Source: Linyphia triangularis
Taxonomy: Eukaryota; Arthropoda; Arachnida; Araneae; Linyphiidae
Length of the DNA: 64,000 nt
NCBI GenBank assembly: GCA_963978545.1
Contig: OZ021722.1
Location: 111,153,942-111,217,941 of the forward strand
Direction: 5' to 3'
Positions within the stretch are counted from its first letter, which is position 1; every line of letters begins with the position of its first letter. Position numbers and translations under genes: made by a program. The notes beneath the pieces were generated by a model that did not search any database, had not been told where the DNA came from, and saw nothing but the letters and a program-made list of their open reading frames with translations. Of the stretch, positions 12,593 through 24,625 are shown piece by piece.

Positions 12593-12594
12593 TA

Positions 12595-12779
12595 AAGCTT
12601 GGCGTCCACTATCGCTAAGCAGAGCAGATCAGAGCTGAGTGGATTAGAGCCAATTACAAGGCTGTCAACGTCCATTGTAGCTCGAGACTCATGCTATAGT
12701 ATACATTGACAGCCTTATAATTGGCTCTAATCCACTCATCTCTGATCTGCTCTACTTAGCGATAGTGGACGCCAAGCTT
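12595..12779. mobile_element. 185-bp hairpin MITE, TA-flanked
   Basis: Two arms of about 72 bp are inverted copies starting AAGCTTGGCGTCCACTATCG, with few mismatches, around a loop of about 40 bp. TA dinucleotides flank it at 12593-12594 and 12780-12781, consistent with a Tc1/mariner-type target duplication. It has no coding capacity. Confidence 0.8.
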
Positions 12780-13095
12780 TAGGATTGGGCAACATGCTGT
12801 TTTAAAGCCTATTGTATTTAGCAACACAGCCTTTCAATTTAATTTTCATTTTGGCGATTTTTCTTAAAAGTCGCCAAAAGGCACCGTACGGTAAATCATA
12901 ACCTGATATAATATATTATATTACAAAGGTTTTTTTTTTTTTTAATTGTGGTTTATCTGGAATGCTGAAATTTTTATTCAATCTACTGTGAATTTTCAGC
13001 TTAGAAACCTTAATATTCTTAATGGAAATTCCGTGCTTAGTTTTTATCGGTTTATATATTCGAAAAACGTTCACAAATAAATATGTATAAAACTT

Positions 13096-13246
13096 TAAAG
13101 TACGGTACGGATTCTGCACCAAGAATTATTTACATAAAACCATAACTGATTATGGCAACCATAGTCAATTCACTTGTTATTAAAAAAAGGACGTCGGCTG
13201 ACATTTGTTGGCGTGATTCTTGGCCCAGAATCCGTACCCGACTTGG
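13096..13246. mobile_element. Hairpin MITE family B, copy 1
   Basis: Inverted termini GTACGGATTCTG and CAGAATCCGTAC bound about 150 bp; the interior has TTACATAAAACCATAA. The same ends and size occur at 50784-50935, and one end at about 63618. No target duplication is clear. Confidence 0.7.
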
Positions 13247-13717
13247 AATTTAAGCCCAAAATTTTCAGGAAAAACCTGTTTTATATAGAATTTTAATCCA
13301 AAAGAAATGTACACATCATGCATCTATTTATTCTGGCATCAACGCAAATATTAAATCAATATGGTTTAAATAGGCAATAATTTGTATCAGTAATAAGAAA
13401 ACAAAATATAGCGAATTCAAGTTGTTGGTTAATACCAGAAGTAAATTTCAAAAGATATATTGTGATTGGCTGGATTGCTGAATTTGGAAACTCATGAATG
13501 AAGCACATTTAGAAGATTTGTGATTGGTTGTTTGAAGTCGTTGCCATTCTGCTCACAGAAATACAGCCGAATATGAGCGGCACGCAAGAGATTTTTATAT
13601 AGAGATATTTGGAAATAAAAATTATAAAAATTTTGATAATCAGAAAAAAATTGTAATTTGCTGAGCGCATGATTATGAAATTAATTATTACCCAAAGTGT
13701 CTCAAATTGGTTACAAA
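13247..13717. other. No gene seen
   Basis: AT-rich spacer between the hairpin MITE and the satellite-bearing Helitron. Confidence 0.4.
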
Positions 13718-16303
13718 TCTCTATATATATAAGGCAAAGCCCTCACTCACTGACTCACTCACTCACTCATCACTAATTCTCCCACTTCCCACATAGTCAA
13801 AATTCTGAAAATTAGTACAAATATCAACAATGGTAAACATAGAAAAAGTAAACTATCCCGATCTCGATTAACCCTTTTTTAAGGGGTCGAAAAGGGGTTA
13901 AACGTTCCAAACGGGGGACATTCGAATATCCTACTTCCCATTTGGTAACAACTCTAAAAATTGGTGGGAATATCAATGAAGACAAACGAAGAAAAAGTAA
14001 GCTATTCCGATCTCCATTAATCCACTTTAAGGGGTCGAAAAGGGGTTAAACGTTCCAAATATAAGGCAAAGCCCTCACTCACTGACTCACTCACTCACTC
14101 ACTCACTCACTCATCACTAATTCTCCTACTTCCCACATAGTCACAACTCTGAAAATCGGCACAAATATCAATAATGGTAAAAATAGAAAAAGTAAGCTAT
14201 TCCGATCTCGATTAACCCACTTTAAGGGGTCGAAAAGGGGTTAAACGTTCCAAACGAGGGACATTCGAATATCCTACATCCCATTTGGTAACAACTCTAA
14301 AAATTGGTGGGAATATCAATGAAGACAAACGAAGAAAAAGTAAGCTATTCCGATCTCCATTAATCCACTTTAAGGGGTGGAAAAGGGGTTAAACGTTCCA
14401 AAGGAGGAATATTCGAATGTCCCACTTCCGATATGGCCACTATTTTGAAAATTGGCTTAAATACCAACAATATTAAATATAGAAAAAGCATGCTAATCCG
14501 ATCTCGGTTAACCCACTTTAAGGGGTTGAAAAGGGGTTAAACGTTCCAAACGAGAGATATTCGAATGTACCACTTCCCACATGTCCACAACTCTGAAAAT
14601 TGGTGCAAATATCGACATAGACAAACATAGAAAAATTAAGCTATTCCGATCTCGATTAACCCACTTTAAGAGGTCAAAAAGGGTTTAAACGTTCCAAACG
14701 AGTGATATATTTGAATGTCCTACTTCCCATTTCGTCACAACTCTGAAAACTGGTGCAAGTATCAACAAAAACAAACGTAAGAAAAGTAAGTTGCTCCGCT
14801 CTCTATTAACCCACTCTAAGGGGTCTAAATGGGGTTAAACGTTCCAAACAAGGAATATTCGAATGTACCACTTCTCATTTCGTCACAACTCTAAAAATTG
14901 GTGCGAATATCAATAAAGACAAACAAAGAAAAAGTAAGCTATTCCGATCTTGATTAACCCACTTTAAGAGGTCAAAAAGGGTTTAAACGTTCCAAACGAG
15001 TGATATATTCGAATGTCCTACTTCCCATTTCGTCACAACTCTGAAAACTGGTGCAAGTATCAACAAAAACAAACGTAAGAAAAGTAAGTTGCTCCGCTCT
15101 CTATTAACCCACTCTAAGGGGTCTAAATGGGTCTTAAACGTTCCAAACAAGGAATATTCGAATGTACCACTTCTCATTTCGTCACAACTCTAAAAATTGG
15201 TGCGAATATCAATAAAGACAAACAAAGAAAAAGTAAGCTATTCCGATCTCGATTAAACCACTTTAAGAGGTCAAAAAGGGGTTAAACGTTCCAAACGAGC
15301 GATATATTCAAATGTCCTACTTCTCATATTGTCACAACTGTGAAAACTGGTGTGAATAACAATAAAGACAAACGCAGAAAAAGTAAGCTATTCCGATTTC
15401 GGGTGTATCAAGGGGTGGAAAAGGGGTTAAACGTTCCAAACGAGGAATATTCGAATGTACCACTTCCAATATGGTAACAAGTCTAAAAATTGATAAAAAT
15501 ATCAACAAAGACAAACATAGAAAAGTTAAGCTATTCCGAGCTTGATTAACCCACTTTAAGGGGTGGAAAAGGGGTTAAACATTCCAAACTCGAATATCCC
15601 ACTTCCCATATAGTCACAACTCTGAAAATTGGTAGGAATGTCAATAAAGATAAACGTAGAAAAAGTAAGCAATTCCGATCTCGATTAACCCACTTAAGGT
15701 TTGCAAAAGGCGTTAAACGTTCCAAACTAGGGATATTCGAATGAATGCCCCACTTCCCATTTGGTCACAACTCAGAAAATTGGTACAAATGTCAAAAAAG
15801 ATTAAACATAGAAAAAGTAAGCTATTCCGTTCTCGATTAACCAACTTTAAGTGGTCGAAAAGGGGTTAAATGTTCCAAACGAGGGATATCCGAATGTTCC
15901 TCTTCCAATGTAGTCATATTTCTGATATTTGGTGCAAATATTAAAAGGACAAATGTTAAAAAAATAAGTCATTCCAATTTCGATTAAGGAATTTTTAAGG
16001 GATGAAAAGTCGACGCAACATTGAAACTATACGAGGATTAACTTAATGTCTCAATTCCAATACAGCTACTACTTTGAAATTTAGAATTTAGATCAAACAT
16101 AAACACAATAAACTATTACAATTTACTATTCACAATTATAAATTTTGTTAAAAATGTCAACAAAGGAAAGTTCCTATTTTGATAAATCAATTTGTCGGGA
16201 TCGAAATGGGAGCAAACGTCTGAAGTGTAGAATACATGAATGTATTTTGATCGCTAAAATGCTAATGGTAAAATTTCGTAGCGCAGCACGGGTATTCAGC
16301 TAG
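13718..16303 (+). mobile_element. Helitron-like element with satellite body
   Basis: It starts TCTCTATATATATAAGG after an A (13717) and ends GCACGGGTATTCAGCTAG before a T (16304), which is Helitron-type integration. A (CACT)n-like stretch follows the 5' end, and part of this 5' region (AAGGCAAAGCCCTCACTCAC) is repeated inside at about 14063. The body is a long tandem array (separate entry). There is no Rep/helicase. The shared 3' end with the element at 8852-9978 places both in one family. Confidence 0.8.
13800..16010 (+). repeat. About 149-bp tandem satellite array
   Basis: About 15 copies of a unit containing CACAACTCTGAAAATTGG, AAGTAAGCTATTCCGATC, TTAACCCACTTTAAGGGG and GGGGTTAAACGTTCCAAA. 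The last motif falls at about 14239, 14389, 14538, 14687, 14836, 14985, 15134 and 15283, a spacing of 149. The segments 14700-14997 and 14998-15296 are nearly identical dimers, which points to a recent 298-bp duplication. Units towards 16000 are more diverged. Confidence 0.9.
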
Positions 16304-16304
16304 T

Positions 16305-16875
16305 AACACATATAATAGCTATCTAGAAGTTATACATTTTTTAGTATATTTTATACGGCTTAAGTATTTTGGATTTAAATAAAAATTCAAAAATTTTATT
16401 TTTTCATAAAATTTTCACAAAAAAATTCCCTATTTTTTTTTATTTTTTTTTTGTAAATAAAAATCCTTCCAAATTGAAGTATAAGTTATAGAGTAAGTCA
16501 TAAAGAACATGTGTACCAAATTTCAAGTTCATAAAATAAATACTTTTTTTAAAATCACGTGCGCAAACGTAAAATTTACATTTTGAGAAAAATCAAGTTA
16601 AAGTTAAAATTTTACAAAAAGTAAATAAAGTGAGATTAATTACCTAATCAAATTTTCCTCCACCATAAAACAGTCCTTCCTTCACCTGCAGAGACTTATT
16701 TACAACATTTTTCCAGCATTTTTTACAGCATTTTTTAGTTTTTGGGCTTTCCAAGCCTCTGACGAAGCACTGATGGCTCTTTTTTCAGCAACAGAGACAC
16801 ACGTTTTACAACGTGAAATACAAGTAGTTACAAATTTTTTTGTATATTTTAATTCTAAAGGCTTCAATATAGCTA
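16305..16875. other. No gene seen
   Basis: AT-rich sequence with long T-runs near 16430-16450; no supported feature. Confidence 0.4.
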
Positions 16876-16925
16876 ACTAGCTGAATACCCTTGCTTCGCC
16901 ACGAAATTTTACCTAGCACACAACT
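16876..16925 (-). mobile_element. Helitron 3' end, minus strand
   Basis: CTAGCTGAATACCC followed by CGAAATTTTA is the reverse complement of the 3' terminus of the two Helitron-like elements to the left. The rest of this element would extend to the right, but I could not locate its 5' TC end. The open frame that starts at 16891 begins inside this terminus and is not a gene. Confidence 0.7.
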
Positions 16926-18110
16926 TTCGTCAAATTGCTCCGATTTCCCAACATGCGCAGAGCTTTATTCTTACCTTGGCGATCGGTGGCGGCTTTTTAA
17001 ACAAACAAATAAGAATATCAGATTTATTTCGTCGAATTCCGTGGGAGATTTAAATAACAGAACAAAAGTGGAGGATTCTACTTTGCAAAGTAACATATTA
17101 TTTATTCCAGTTTGTTCAAATTGTTCGCTTTTGTGCACAATAAATTGCGGTAATGTTCTGAGAATTATAAAATTTTCGTTAGAGAATTTTAACAGGACAT
17201 TTTTTGCAGTGTAATAAAACTAGATGGTTTGTGTTCTTAATCGTTTGTTTTTATTTTTTCGTCTCATTCCGCAGGCTAGATTTTATGTTGTTTTTTTTTT
17301 GTTTTTTCCCCATTAATTTTTTTTTTCTTAGTTTGACATCGCTTGAAAGAATGTTTATCACTTGTTTGTATAAATGTATATATAATGTTTTATAAATGCA
17401 CTCAATTATTCTGTGTTTATTATGATTTTTTGAAATTTGACGCCAATCTCAATTACCATTACGGTTTTTTATTTGATGAACTAATAAAGCTAAATGATTA
17501 TTGTCAACTATTAATAAATACTTCTAAACTGGTAATGCTAAATGATATTGGTTTTATAGTTGCAAGTCATTTTTAAATTGCACTCAACAACTAGATATTT
17601 TTTAGTTTAATAATATATTGCTTCGAAGAATGCATGGAAACTTTATCAAAACATTTTCTTCTAGAATGTGTTTCAATAATTTTGTAATTAGTAATTTTGT
17701 TAATTCTTGATGTTCATTTTCTTACGAAAACTTACTAAAAGTTCACCAATACTAGAATATGTTGTAAAAAACCCGAATCTAATATTAGGATTCGTATTTC
17801 ATTACAGAATGGAACATTTGCTATGGTGGTTCAATATAATATTAATATTGTTTAAAAAGTATTCAATTATTTTAGTTAAAAATATAAATTTACATAAATT
17901 TGGTTGGGTGTGTAAATTTTTTAAGTGAAAGTTTAATGAGCTAGGCAGGTTTGTTCTTTTTTTGGATAAAGGATTTCTGGGAAACCATAAAATTTAATCG
18001 CCAAGTGAAACCAAAAGGAGCGATAAGCTTGCCAATGTAGAAACCCTGCAATGACGTCATGTGCTCTCAACTCTTTTACATTATCTCTATGGAAGCTTGC
18101 CATCTTTAAC
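16926..18110. other. No supported gene
   Basis: Several open frames of 60-110 codons overlap here, but they are rich in F, I, N and K from AT-rich DNA and show no domain. Part may be the body of the minus-strand Helitron. Confidence 0.35.
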
Positions 18111-18119
18111 CCGAAGGGT

Positions 18120-19037
18120 TATTATAGTATCTTTGCCTCATGTCATTAGCATTAGCTGAATTGCCCTTTATGGCATTCCCGTAGTAAGAAGTCAGTTTCT
18201 CGATGATGATTTCAGTCAGTCTACCTTTGCCGCCTATGGTTTTGCCATCTGACAATTTCTTATTTCGAAGAACTGACTTCATTTTACTTAAACGAGAACC
18301 GATTATTTTTTAATGAGGCCCACTCATTCTGCTTTCTTGATTTCAAAAATCTATCCCTTATAGTTTGCTTTCTGAAACAGTCTCAAATGTCTTGGAGTCA
18401 CCATCACCAATGTACTCTTTATACTTCAGCCCGCGTTCAGTTTCGTATCTTCGAAAAATTATAAACATTCCATCGACCTCCAGTTTTTCTGCAAATCCAA
18501 CATGATTCTTAGTAAAAATTATCCGTGCTTTGAAATCCAAGATTAATATCTTGGTCCAAATTTAGGACCTATGATCAACTGCCATCCTATGCAATGTGAC
18601 AACACCTCGGCACCAAGGACTATACCCGATTCACTGCCAATCAATGTACAGACACCATCGTGTGGCCTCGAGTCTCCCATGTACACTAACAGTATCGGAA
18701 CTATTGTTGCCATTATGGAAAATTGCTTCAGACGCAGCTCGTTTATAATAGCAACTACCTGGATTATCTCAACCAGCCTTTTTGTTGATGGCATCATATG
18801 ATTTTTGGGCAAACTCATCACGTTGCAGAATGTTTGAAGAGAAGTCGGTCTAGCTCCACAATATCTCATGGCTAACACTGAACTTTATTTCTGGAATCAT
18901 TATTTAGGCCAATCATTGGACAAGATTTAAAAAGCCTCAGAAGTACAATGAACACACGTGACTGTGTGAGTAGAGGAAAGTCCACTTGTTAATTCTTTTG
19001 AGAATTTTATGTCTATGACACAAAGAACAGCAAATAG

Positions 19038-19078
<41 letters not shown>

Positions 19079-19325
19079 TCAAACTTAGAAATATCAACAA
19101 TTCTGTATCCACAAAATTCTTTGGAAACTTCATCATTCTTCTACGATAGCGCAAGCAGAAGGCTTTTTTTTTACTGATAAGCTTTTAGAAGCAGGCACTT
19201 TGATGTGTGTTGTGCCGCCACTATTTGCAGTTTTTTTCTTCTTCATATATTTATAACCGTGAAACTTCTTCTTTTTCAACCACTGTCCAGATAATCTCTT
19301 TTTAGGACAATTCATTTCCATTTCA
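18120..19325 (-). pseudogene. Mutator-like transposase remnant
   Basis: On the minus strand, broken frames follow the order of the large Mutator-like transposase family (PF20700 type) common in arthropod genomes. From the N-terminal side: a basic segment (19321-19133), then FSKELTSGLSSTHTVTCV (about 18990), then MRYCGARPTSLQTFCNVMS (18875), HDGVCTLIGSESG (about 18655), YKEYIGDGDSK with the family's characteristic GDGDSK (about 18410), and GSRLSKMKSVLRNKKLSDGK followed by GGKGRLTE (about 18300-18210). These lie in different frames and are separated by stops. A 40-bp T-run at 19033-19073 lies inside the N-terminal part. Such transposases move DNA by cut and paste. I saw no terminal inverted repeats or target duplication, so element boundaries are unknown. 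Confidence 0.8.
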
Positions 19326-19410
19326 TGACTTTAAAAAGCTTTCGGAATCAAAACAAAATCGAGTCTCACAAAAAAACAGTGTGAAACACGAGCTTCAAAA
19401 TAAAATATTT

Positions 19411-19437
19411 GTTTTGTTTTGTTTTGTTTTGTTTTGA
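19411..19437 (+). repeat. (GTTTT)n microsatellite
   Basis: Five uninterrupted GTTTT units. Confidence 0.9.
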
Positions 19438-19499
19438 AACCACCGACTGTCTATTTCTGCCACTTATAAAGTGCTTAACACAGCCAAATACGTCTCGTA

Positions 19500-19715
19500 A
19501 TTTTGAGCATCTAGAAGAATACGAGATCGAAATCTTCTAGTGTAAACCCCTCTCTCCGACCCCACCACACCAACGAGAGGACATTGAGGCCACGACAGAT
19601 TTAATGTGCACCAGCCCCCATTAGGTACACACCGATATTTGGCGGACGGAGGCCCGAACCCACAACCCTCCGGTTACGAGCTCGTTACTCTACCGCCTGG
19701 GCTATCGGTGCCCAA
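19500..19715 (-). repeat. tRNA-derived SINE, family 3
   Basis: Read on the minus strand it begins GGCACCGATAGCCCAGGCGG (an A-box-like start) and contains GGGTTCGGGCC, a B-box-like motif, about 45 bases on. The tRNA-like head lies at 19715-19650, followed by an unrelated body of about 150 bp. The stems do not pair well enough for a working tRNA. Confidence 0.65.
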
Positions 19716-19979
19716 ATAAAATATTAGGATTAAATAAACCAGAAAATAACTCAAAAGCTTAATTGTATGCCTTTTACTTCTTCACAAACATTAAAATAAT
19801 ATTTGCAATGGCTTTACATGTAGCTTAAAAGTGAAATGAAACATACTATAAGCTTGAAATTGTATCGTCTGCTAACAATAAGTGGGCGTGGAATCGACTG
19901 AATTCTAAATGTTGGTTTAAACTTTTTCGAATAACTTCGCTTATAATTTGAATATCATCATAATTATGGTACCAAAATA

Positions 19980-20260
19980 TTCAGAATAAAAAGCCTCATA
20001 ACATATTTTTTTCAAAAAATTGTTAATTTTCAAATTTAAGGGTTCTGAGACCCCTTATTATCAGATCCATGGCCATCACTAATCCTCATGTCAATGTTGA
20101 ACATCTTAGATCAATCTGTTCGGGAGTTATGTTAATCACGGAGACACACACAGACATTTTTTCTATACAAGTTCTTTTTTTAACTCAGCACGTTTCAAAA
20201 TGTATAGAAATGAAAAGAAGAAAAAAAATCAACCGAATCCAATACTTTCATTAGCCTAAG
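19980..20260 (+). repeat. Dispersed repeat family A, copy 4
   Basis: Contains ATCACTAATCC, TCTGTTCGGGAGTTATG and CACAGACATTTTTTCTA, matching the 41.9-kb copy. It is truncated and begins inside the family. Confidence 0.65.
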
Positions 20261-20274
20261 TTAAAATATGGGAA

Positions 20275-20450
20275 ATTGAAAGTATAAAAGTGTCTGCCTA
20301 TTTGTTCGTCAGACTCGATTTCTTGTTCCAGGACACTGGATCTGTTAACGATGTTATTAACTGTGTATTGAACTGAGCACTGGACTGTTTTACACTGTTA
20401 TTTCCTTCCATTACAATAAACCAAGAACGTGACACAGTTAGGAATTACTG
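20275..20450 (+). other. Possible LTR-like fragment
   Basis: A TATA-like AGTATAAAAG is followed about 130 bp later by CAATAAACC, the spacing expected of an LTR's R region. No partner LTR, primer-binding site or TG..CA ends could be found, so this is only a hint. Confidence 0.2.
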
Positions 20451-21989
20451 TCATCAACAATCTTATAAAGTGAATTGAACTAGAGCACATTTAGCTAGAA
20501 TTCATCAAAAAATGAAGATAATGTTTTTTTTTGTTTTTTTTTCTTTATGGTTGGTGTAAAATTATTCGACAGTCACTTTAGAATTTTTACTTAAAGAAAA
20601 TTAGCTCATAAAAAGGCAGTTTTTTAGGTTAATCTATTACCAATTTTTGTGTGCTATTGCAACTTATTTAAGTGATTTTGAGCTCAGATTGACTTTTCAT
20701 AGCGTTTGACCACTACGTAAAAAAACATCGACTCCGTGAAATGGACTAAAAATTTTAGTTTGCCCCCAAAACTTAAAGTAAGGTAATGTCATAAGGAACG
20801 AGTCTATCTGCCAAGTTTCCGCTTGATGGAGTGACAAAAATTGGGTTAATTAATACTCCGAAGCTACAATAGAGACTAATATAAAAGCGGTCTTTTAGGC
20901 AATAAGGTCATCTAATCTTTAACGGAAGTTTCATTCTTCTTCGACAGTGTCTATCTGAAAATTTCATTTACATTGGTTAATGCCAATTGAGATAAACACT
21001 CTAAAGATTTTTAAAAGACTCCAAAGAGAAAGAGCAATAATATAAAACTGAAGTTATTAGAATGTATTTAAAAGTAATCGATTGATTTTATGAAAATATA
21101 AATTCGGAAAAGTTATATTCATTCCTAACAAAAATTTAGCTAAGGGAAGAATTTGAGAGCTCGAAAATGAAGATTTTCAACCCTTTAACTTGACAATAAT
21201 GAGTAATGGTTATATATGCAATAATATGCAATAATAATTTAAAAACTAGAAGTATGGAACATCTTAAAACCAACGGTCATTGATGGTTAATAATGGTCAC
21301 TGCATTTAAATTTGCCATGGTTTGATACAATTTGCGATTTCAGGCAAATATTGAGGTTGTGTGCATGGCAACACCAATTGTTTATTTACATTTTGTCGTG
21401 CTTCCACAGCATTTAAAAGAAATAAGACGTTTTTGTGAAAGATATCGTAAAAACGGCCTAACTTGCATTCGGAGAATTGTTGTTGAAGAACACGATATAA
21501 ATTATCTGTAGGAAACACACTTCAGGTAAAAAGAACAATACATATTACAGAAAATATTCTAAATGCTTGAATGAATACGATGAAAAGCTTTTCTGCTCTT
21601 ATATTGATCATGACACGAAAATGTTATATATTATGGCGAATTGCAAAGATGTATATACCTTTAGCGAGCGAAACGAGCCAGCATCGTTAGATTAGCTATT
21701 GCAAAACATCCCTCATTGATTACCTCAGAGGTTGGCGAGAACAGGGAATGAACGATGTAGGAGAACAGGGTATGTAGTCCACTAGTATATTTCTGAATCC
21801 ACAACATCATATTTGTATAATTGGCTTAAGCTATAACAAAGATCAAGGAATTATTTTATGCAAGTTCCCCAGTTGAAGATAGGTAACTTGGCATCTATTT
21901 GTTCTCTGTAAAACGGTTTTTGTTATTATAGTACATAGTAAGCTGAGAAGGCAATCAACAATATTAACAGGAATACTTGGTTTAGAGAC
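20451..21989. other. No supported gene
   Basis: The minus-strand frame at 21306-21518 (70 codons, CKLGRFYDIFHKNVLF) has balanced composition but no domain I know. The rest is AT-rich. Confidence 0.35.
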
Positions 21990-23045
21990 GGATGAATTCG
22001 AGAAATTGTGACTTATACAAATACAAATACAAATTTTAAGACCAACAACAGGCTCAAGGCCCAACAGGGTTGGTCGAGTAAATATATATATACACGTATA
22101 TAGAAATAGAAAATAATTTGCATACTATAGTTACACGATCATACATACAATATAGCTTAGTTACAGGATCATGCATACAATATACAATATTTACAGGATT
22201 ATACAATACAATATACAATATTTACAGGATTATACAATACAATATACATAATACAATACATAATACAATACAATGCACATAATACAATGCAATATACAAA
22301 GTTGACATAACGTTTGACAATCATACTGGAAAAATGCAATATCTAATGCAAGCAATATATACAAGCTGACACAATATACAATAGTTACAGGATTATACAA
22401 TACAATATACATAATACAATAAAATATACATAATACAATAAAATATACATAATACAATTCAATATACATAATACAATACAATACACAAAGTTGACACAGC
22501 GTTTGACAATCATACTGGAAAAATGCAATACATAATGCAAGCTGACAAATTTTATAAAAACCAACAGTACTCAAACATAAGTAACCAAATATGGTAACAA
22601 AATAACCTAAATTAAATATGTACAAAGTACAAAATATAAGTTACTTACCTAGCCAGTGTAATCCAATTATTGCCTATTGATGATCCCCCAGTGCATATCT
22701 AACTGTTTCTTAAAACTCCTTACGCTCTCTGAATTTACAACATTTGCTGGCAAATCATTCCAATCATTGATAATCCTATTGTAAAAATAGTGTTTTAGCC
22801 CTTCAATATTAAATTGAGATTTGAACAATTTGCACCCATTTCCTAGCGTCCTATTGTCAGTGACAAATTCTAAATCCCTAATTTCACCATGTGCAATAAA
22901 TTTAAATAACTGGATCAAATCCCTTCTTGCCCTTCTTTCCTGCAGTGTATACATGTTTAATTTTTTCAATCTATCCTCATATGCCATTTCCGAAATACCC
23001 TGAATTATTTTTGTTGCTCTGTGTTGAACTGTGTTCTTCTCATTA
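21990..23045 (-). pseudogene. LINE 3' end (CR1/jockey-like)
   Basis: The minus-strand frame 22987-22667 (106 codons), extended upstream to about 23040 by NTVQHRATKIIQG, matches the C-terminal end of non-LTR reverse transcriptases: QRRATK-like, YEDRLKKLN, LQERRARRDLIQLFKF, FYNRIINDWNDLP and SVRSFKKQLD. This region follows the polymerase domain; the endonuclease and catalytic RT are missing, as expected of a 5'-truncated LINE. Downstream is a 3' UTR of about 650 bp ending in a GTTGGGCCTTGAGCCTGTTG-type stem and a (TTTGTA)n-like tail at about 22040-22010. Insertion by target-primed reverse transcription explains the truncation. The clade is uncertain. Confidence 0.8.
22080..22490. repeat. Interspersed AATACAATATACAT microsatellite
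   Basis: Many imperfect copies of ATACAATATACATA and TACAGGATTATACAATACA, with a duplicated non-repeat segment (TTGACAATCATACTGGAAAA at about 22312 and 22501). It lies in the 3' UTR of the LINE. The minus-strand open frame across it (22230-22625) is an artefact of the repeat. Confidence 0.8.
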
Positions 23046-23595
23046 GGATAATCATTAATGGTTTCATTTGTATGACATTAAAAAGTTAATTGATGAAAAA
23101 ATATTTATATATTTTTTAAATTCGATAATTGGAAGTATCATCAACTTTTTTCAGACTTGTTTCAATTCCACTTATGTCATTTTAATTCGTAGTAAAATTT
23201 ATAAATGAAAGATGTCGCTTGATTTTCGTACTATTAAATTATAATAATATACCCCGAATTCAGTTTTATAGGAAATAGGAATTTCAATGACCCTGTTTTA
23301 CATGAAATTAAGTTTTAATTATTAGTCAACTGCGGATGAAGTATAGTGAACACCAACATTCTATATTTACCAGAACATGCATCAACAATAATAGAAAAAA
23401 TCACTCCATTCGATATATCAGTAAAAAAGAACAGAGTAATTTCATTTAAAGAATGTGATGTAAGGAAATATATTTGAAAATTATTTGCAAACATATTAAA
23501 CATTATTGCAGACATGATGGAATATTTTACTTTTGAAGGAATTAAAAAAATTAGTCACCTGAAAAAAAAAAAAAAAAAAAAAAACTGTGCTCTGT
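23046..23595. other. No gene; A-run before the foldback
   Basis: AT-rich. An A-run occupies 23561-23584, and GCTCTGT at 23589-23595 is the left target duplication of the next element. Confidence 0.45.
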
Positions 23596-24244
23596 CGGGA
23601 CCTCCGCCAAACTAAGAGACTCTGTATAGGACTAAATTTGATGATGTCATACTAAGCGATGGATGAAAACATGAAGGCCGTCTACCGTAGTCCGTAATTC
23701 ACAGATGTAATGAAACATCTCTGGTAATTTCAATAAAATATTATGTAGTGAGTTATGATATGCTTTAATATGTTAAGTTGTTTAATTGTAGAATATTAAG
23801 ATACAACATTTAATTTCAATAAATCAATTTTAATAAACTAAAAGCACCGAGAGTGGGATTTAAATTAAAATTGCGGCATATTTTTGAAATTATAACTGGA
23901 TTTTTTTAATACTAATAATAATATTCAAACCTTTTATAATAGATTATTCAGGTTGAAAATTCTCTGAAATATATTCATCTACTAACATATCTGAAATAAT
24001 TTCAATACCATAATAAGCAATACATTAAAACAGTATGTATTTAAAAGAATAAACATTTCAAAAATACAAACACTAAATTATTATACAAAAACTCTATTTC
24101 AACTTCGAAAAAATGGAATTTAAAAATTGTAAAGTGCTGGTACCTAATATTCTTATTCAAATTTCATTTTTAAGCAATGTATTTCTTCAAGAAGTTGATA
24201 AATTATTTGAAATACATATTTTCATTTTTAAACAAATAAGTTGG

Positions 24245-24430
24245 TTGGTTTATGTTATCAACAACCTTTTTTTATGTACAATGACAGCTAATCAGGCCGG
24301 GACCTACAACTTAAAGTGGCTTCAGAACCATAATGAACATACATGCCTTATCCGTGATTCGAACCCGGCACCTTTGACATGTGTGGCCAGAGAGCTAACC
24401 ACAAGGTCATCAGATGGGCAAACAAATAAG
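24245..24430 (-). repeat. tRNA-derived SINE, family 2, copy 1
   Basis: On the minus strand: CTTGTGGTTAGCTCTCTGG (A-box-like) and CCGGGTTCGAATCACGG (B box), then a body with GGCATGTATGTTCATT. It lies in the left arm of the foldback. The corresponding copy in the right arm means it was present before the arms were duplicated. Confidence 0.75.
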
Positions 24431-24544
24431 ACTTCCTTAATTTGAAATAAGTGTCAAAGTTAAATCTTAAAAATTATACCCTAAGAATATGTTTTACATA
24501 TATTTAAAAATAAATGTCAGTAAAAAAATTATATAAATATCTTT

Positions 24545-24625
24545 TTAACTTTTTAGCACAAAAAAAAAAGAAGGAAAAAAAAAAAAAAGAAGGAAAAATA
24601 AAAAAAGAAGGGGAAAAAAAAACTG
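24545..24625 (+). repeat. Purine tract (A/G)
   Basis: About 70 bases of almost pure A and G, with repeated AAAGAAGG units, in the left foldback arm. It is absent from the right arm. Confidence 0.8.

Noticed and set aside
14983..15514. Minus-strand frames in the satellite
   Set aside because: They repeat with the satellite period and have no domain.
16891..17214. 107-codon plus-strand frame
   Set aside because: It starts inside a Helitron 3' terminus on the opposite strand and shows no domain.
19650..19715. tRNA-Thr-like gene, minus strand
   Set aside because: Only A- and B-box-like motifs fit; a non-tRNA body follows, so a SINE is more likely.
22230..22625. 131-codon minus-strand frame rich in YCI
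   Set aside because: It lies in the LINE 3' UTR microsatellite and is a translation of the repeat.
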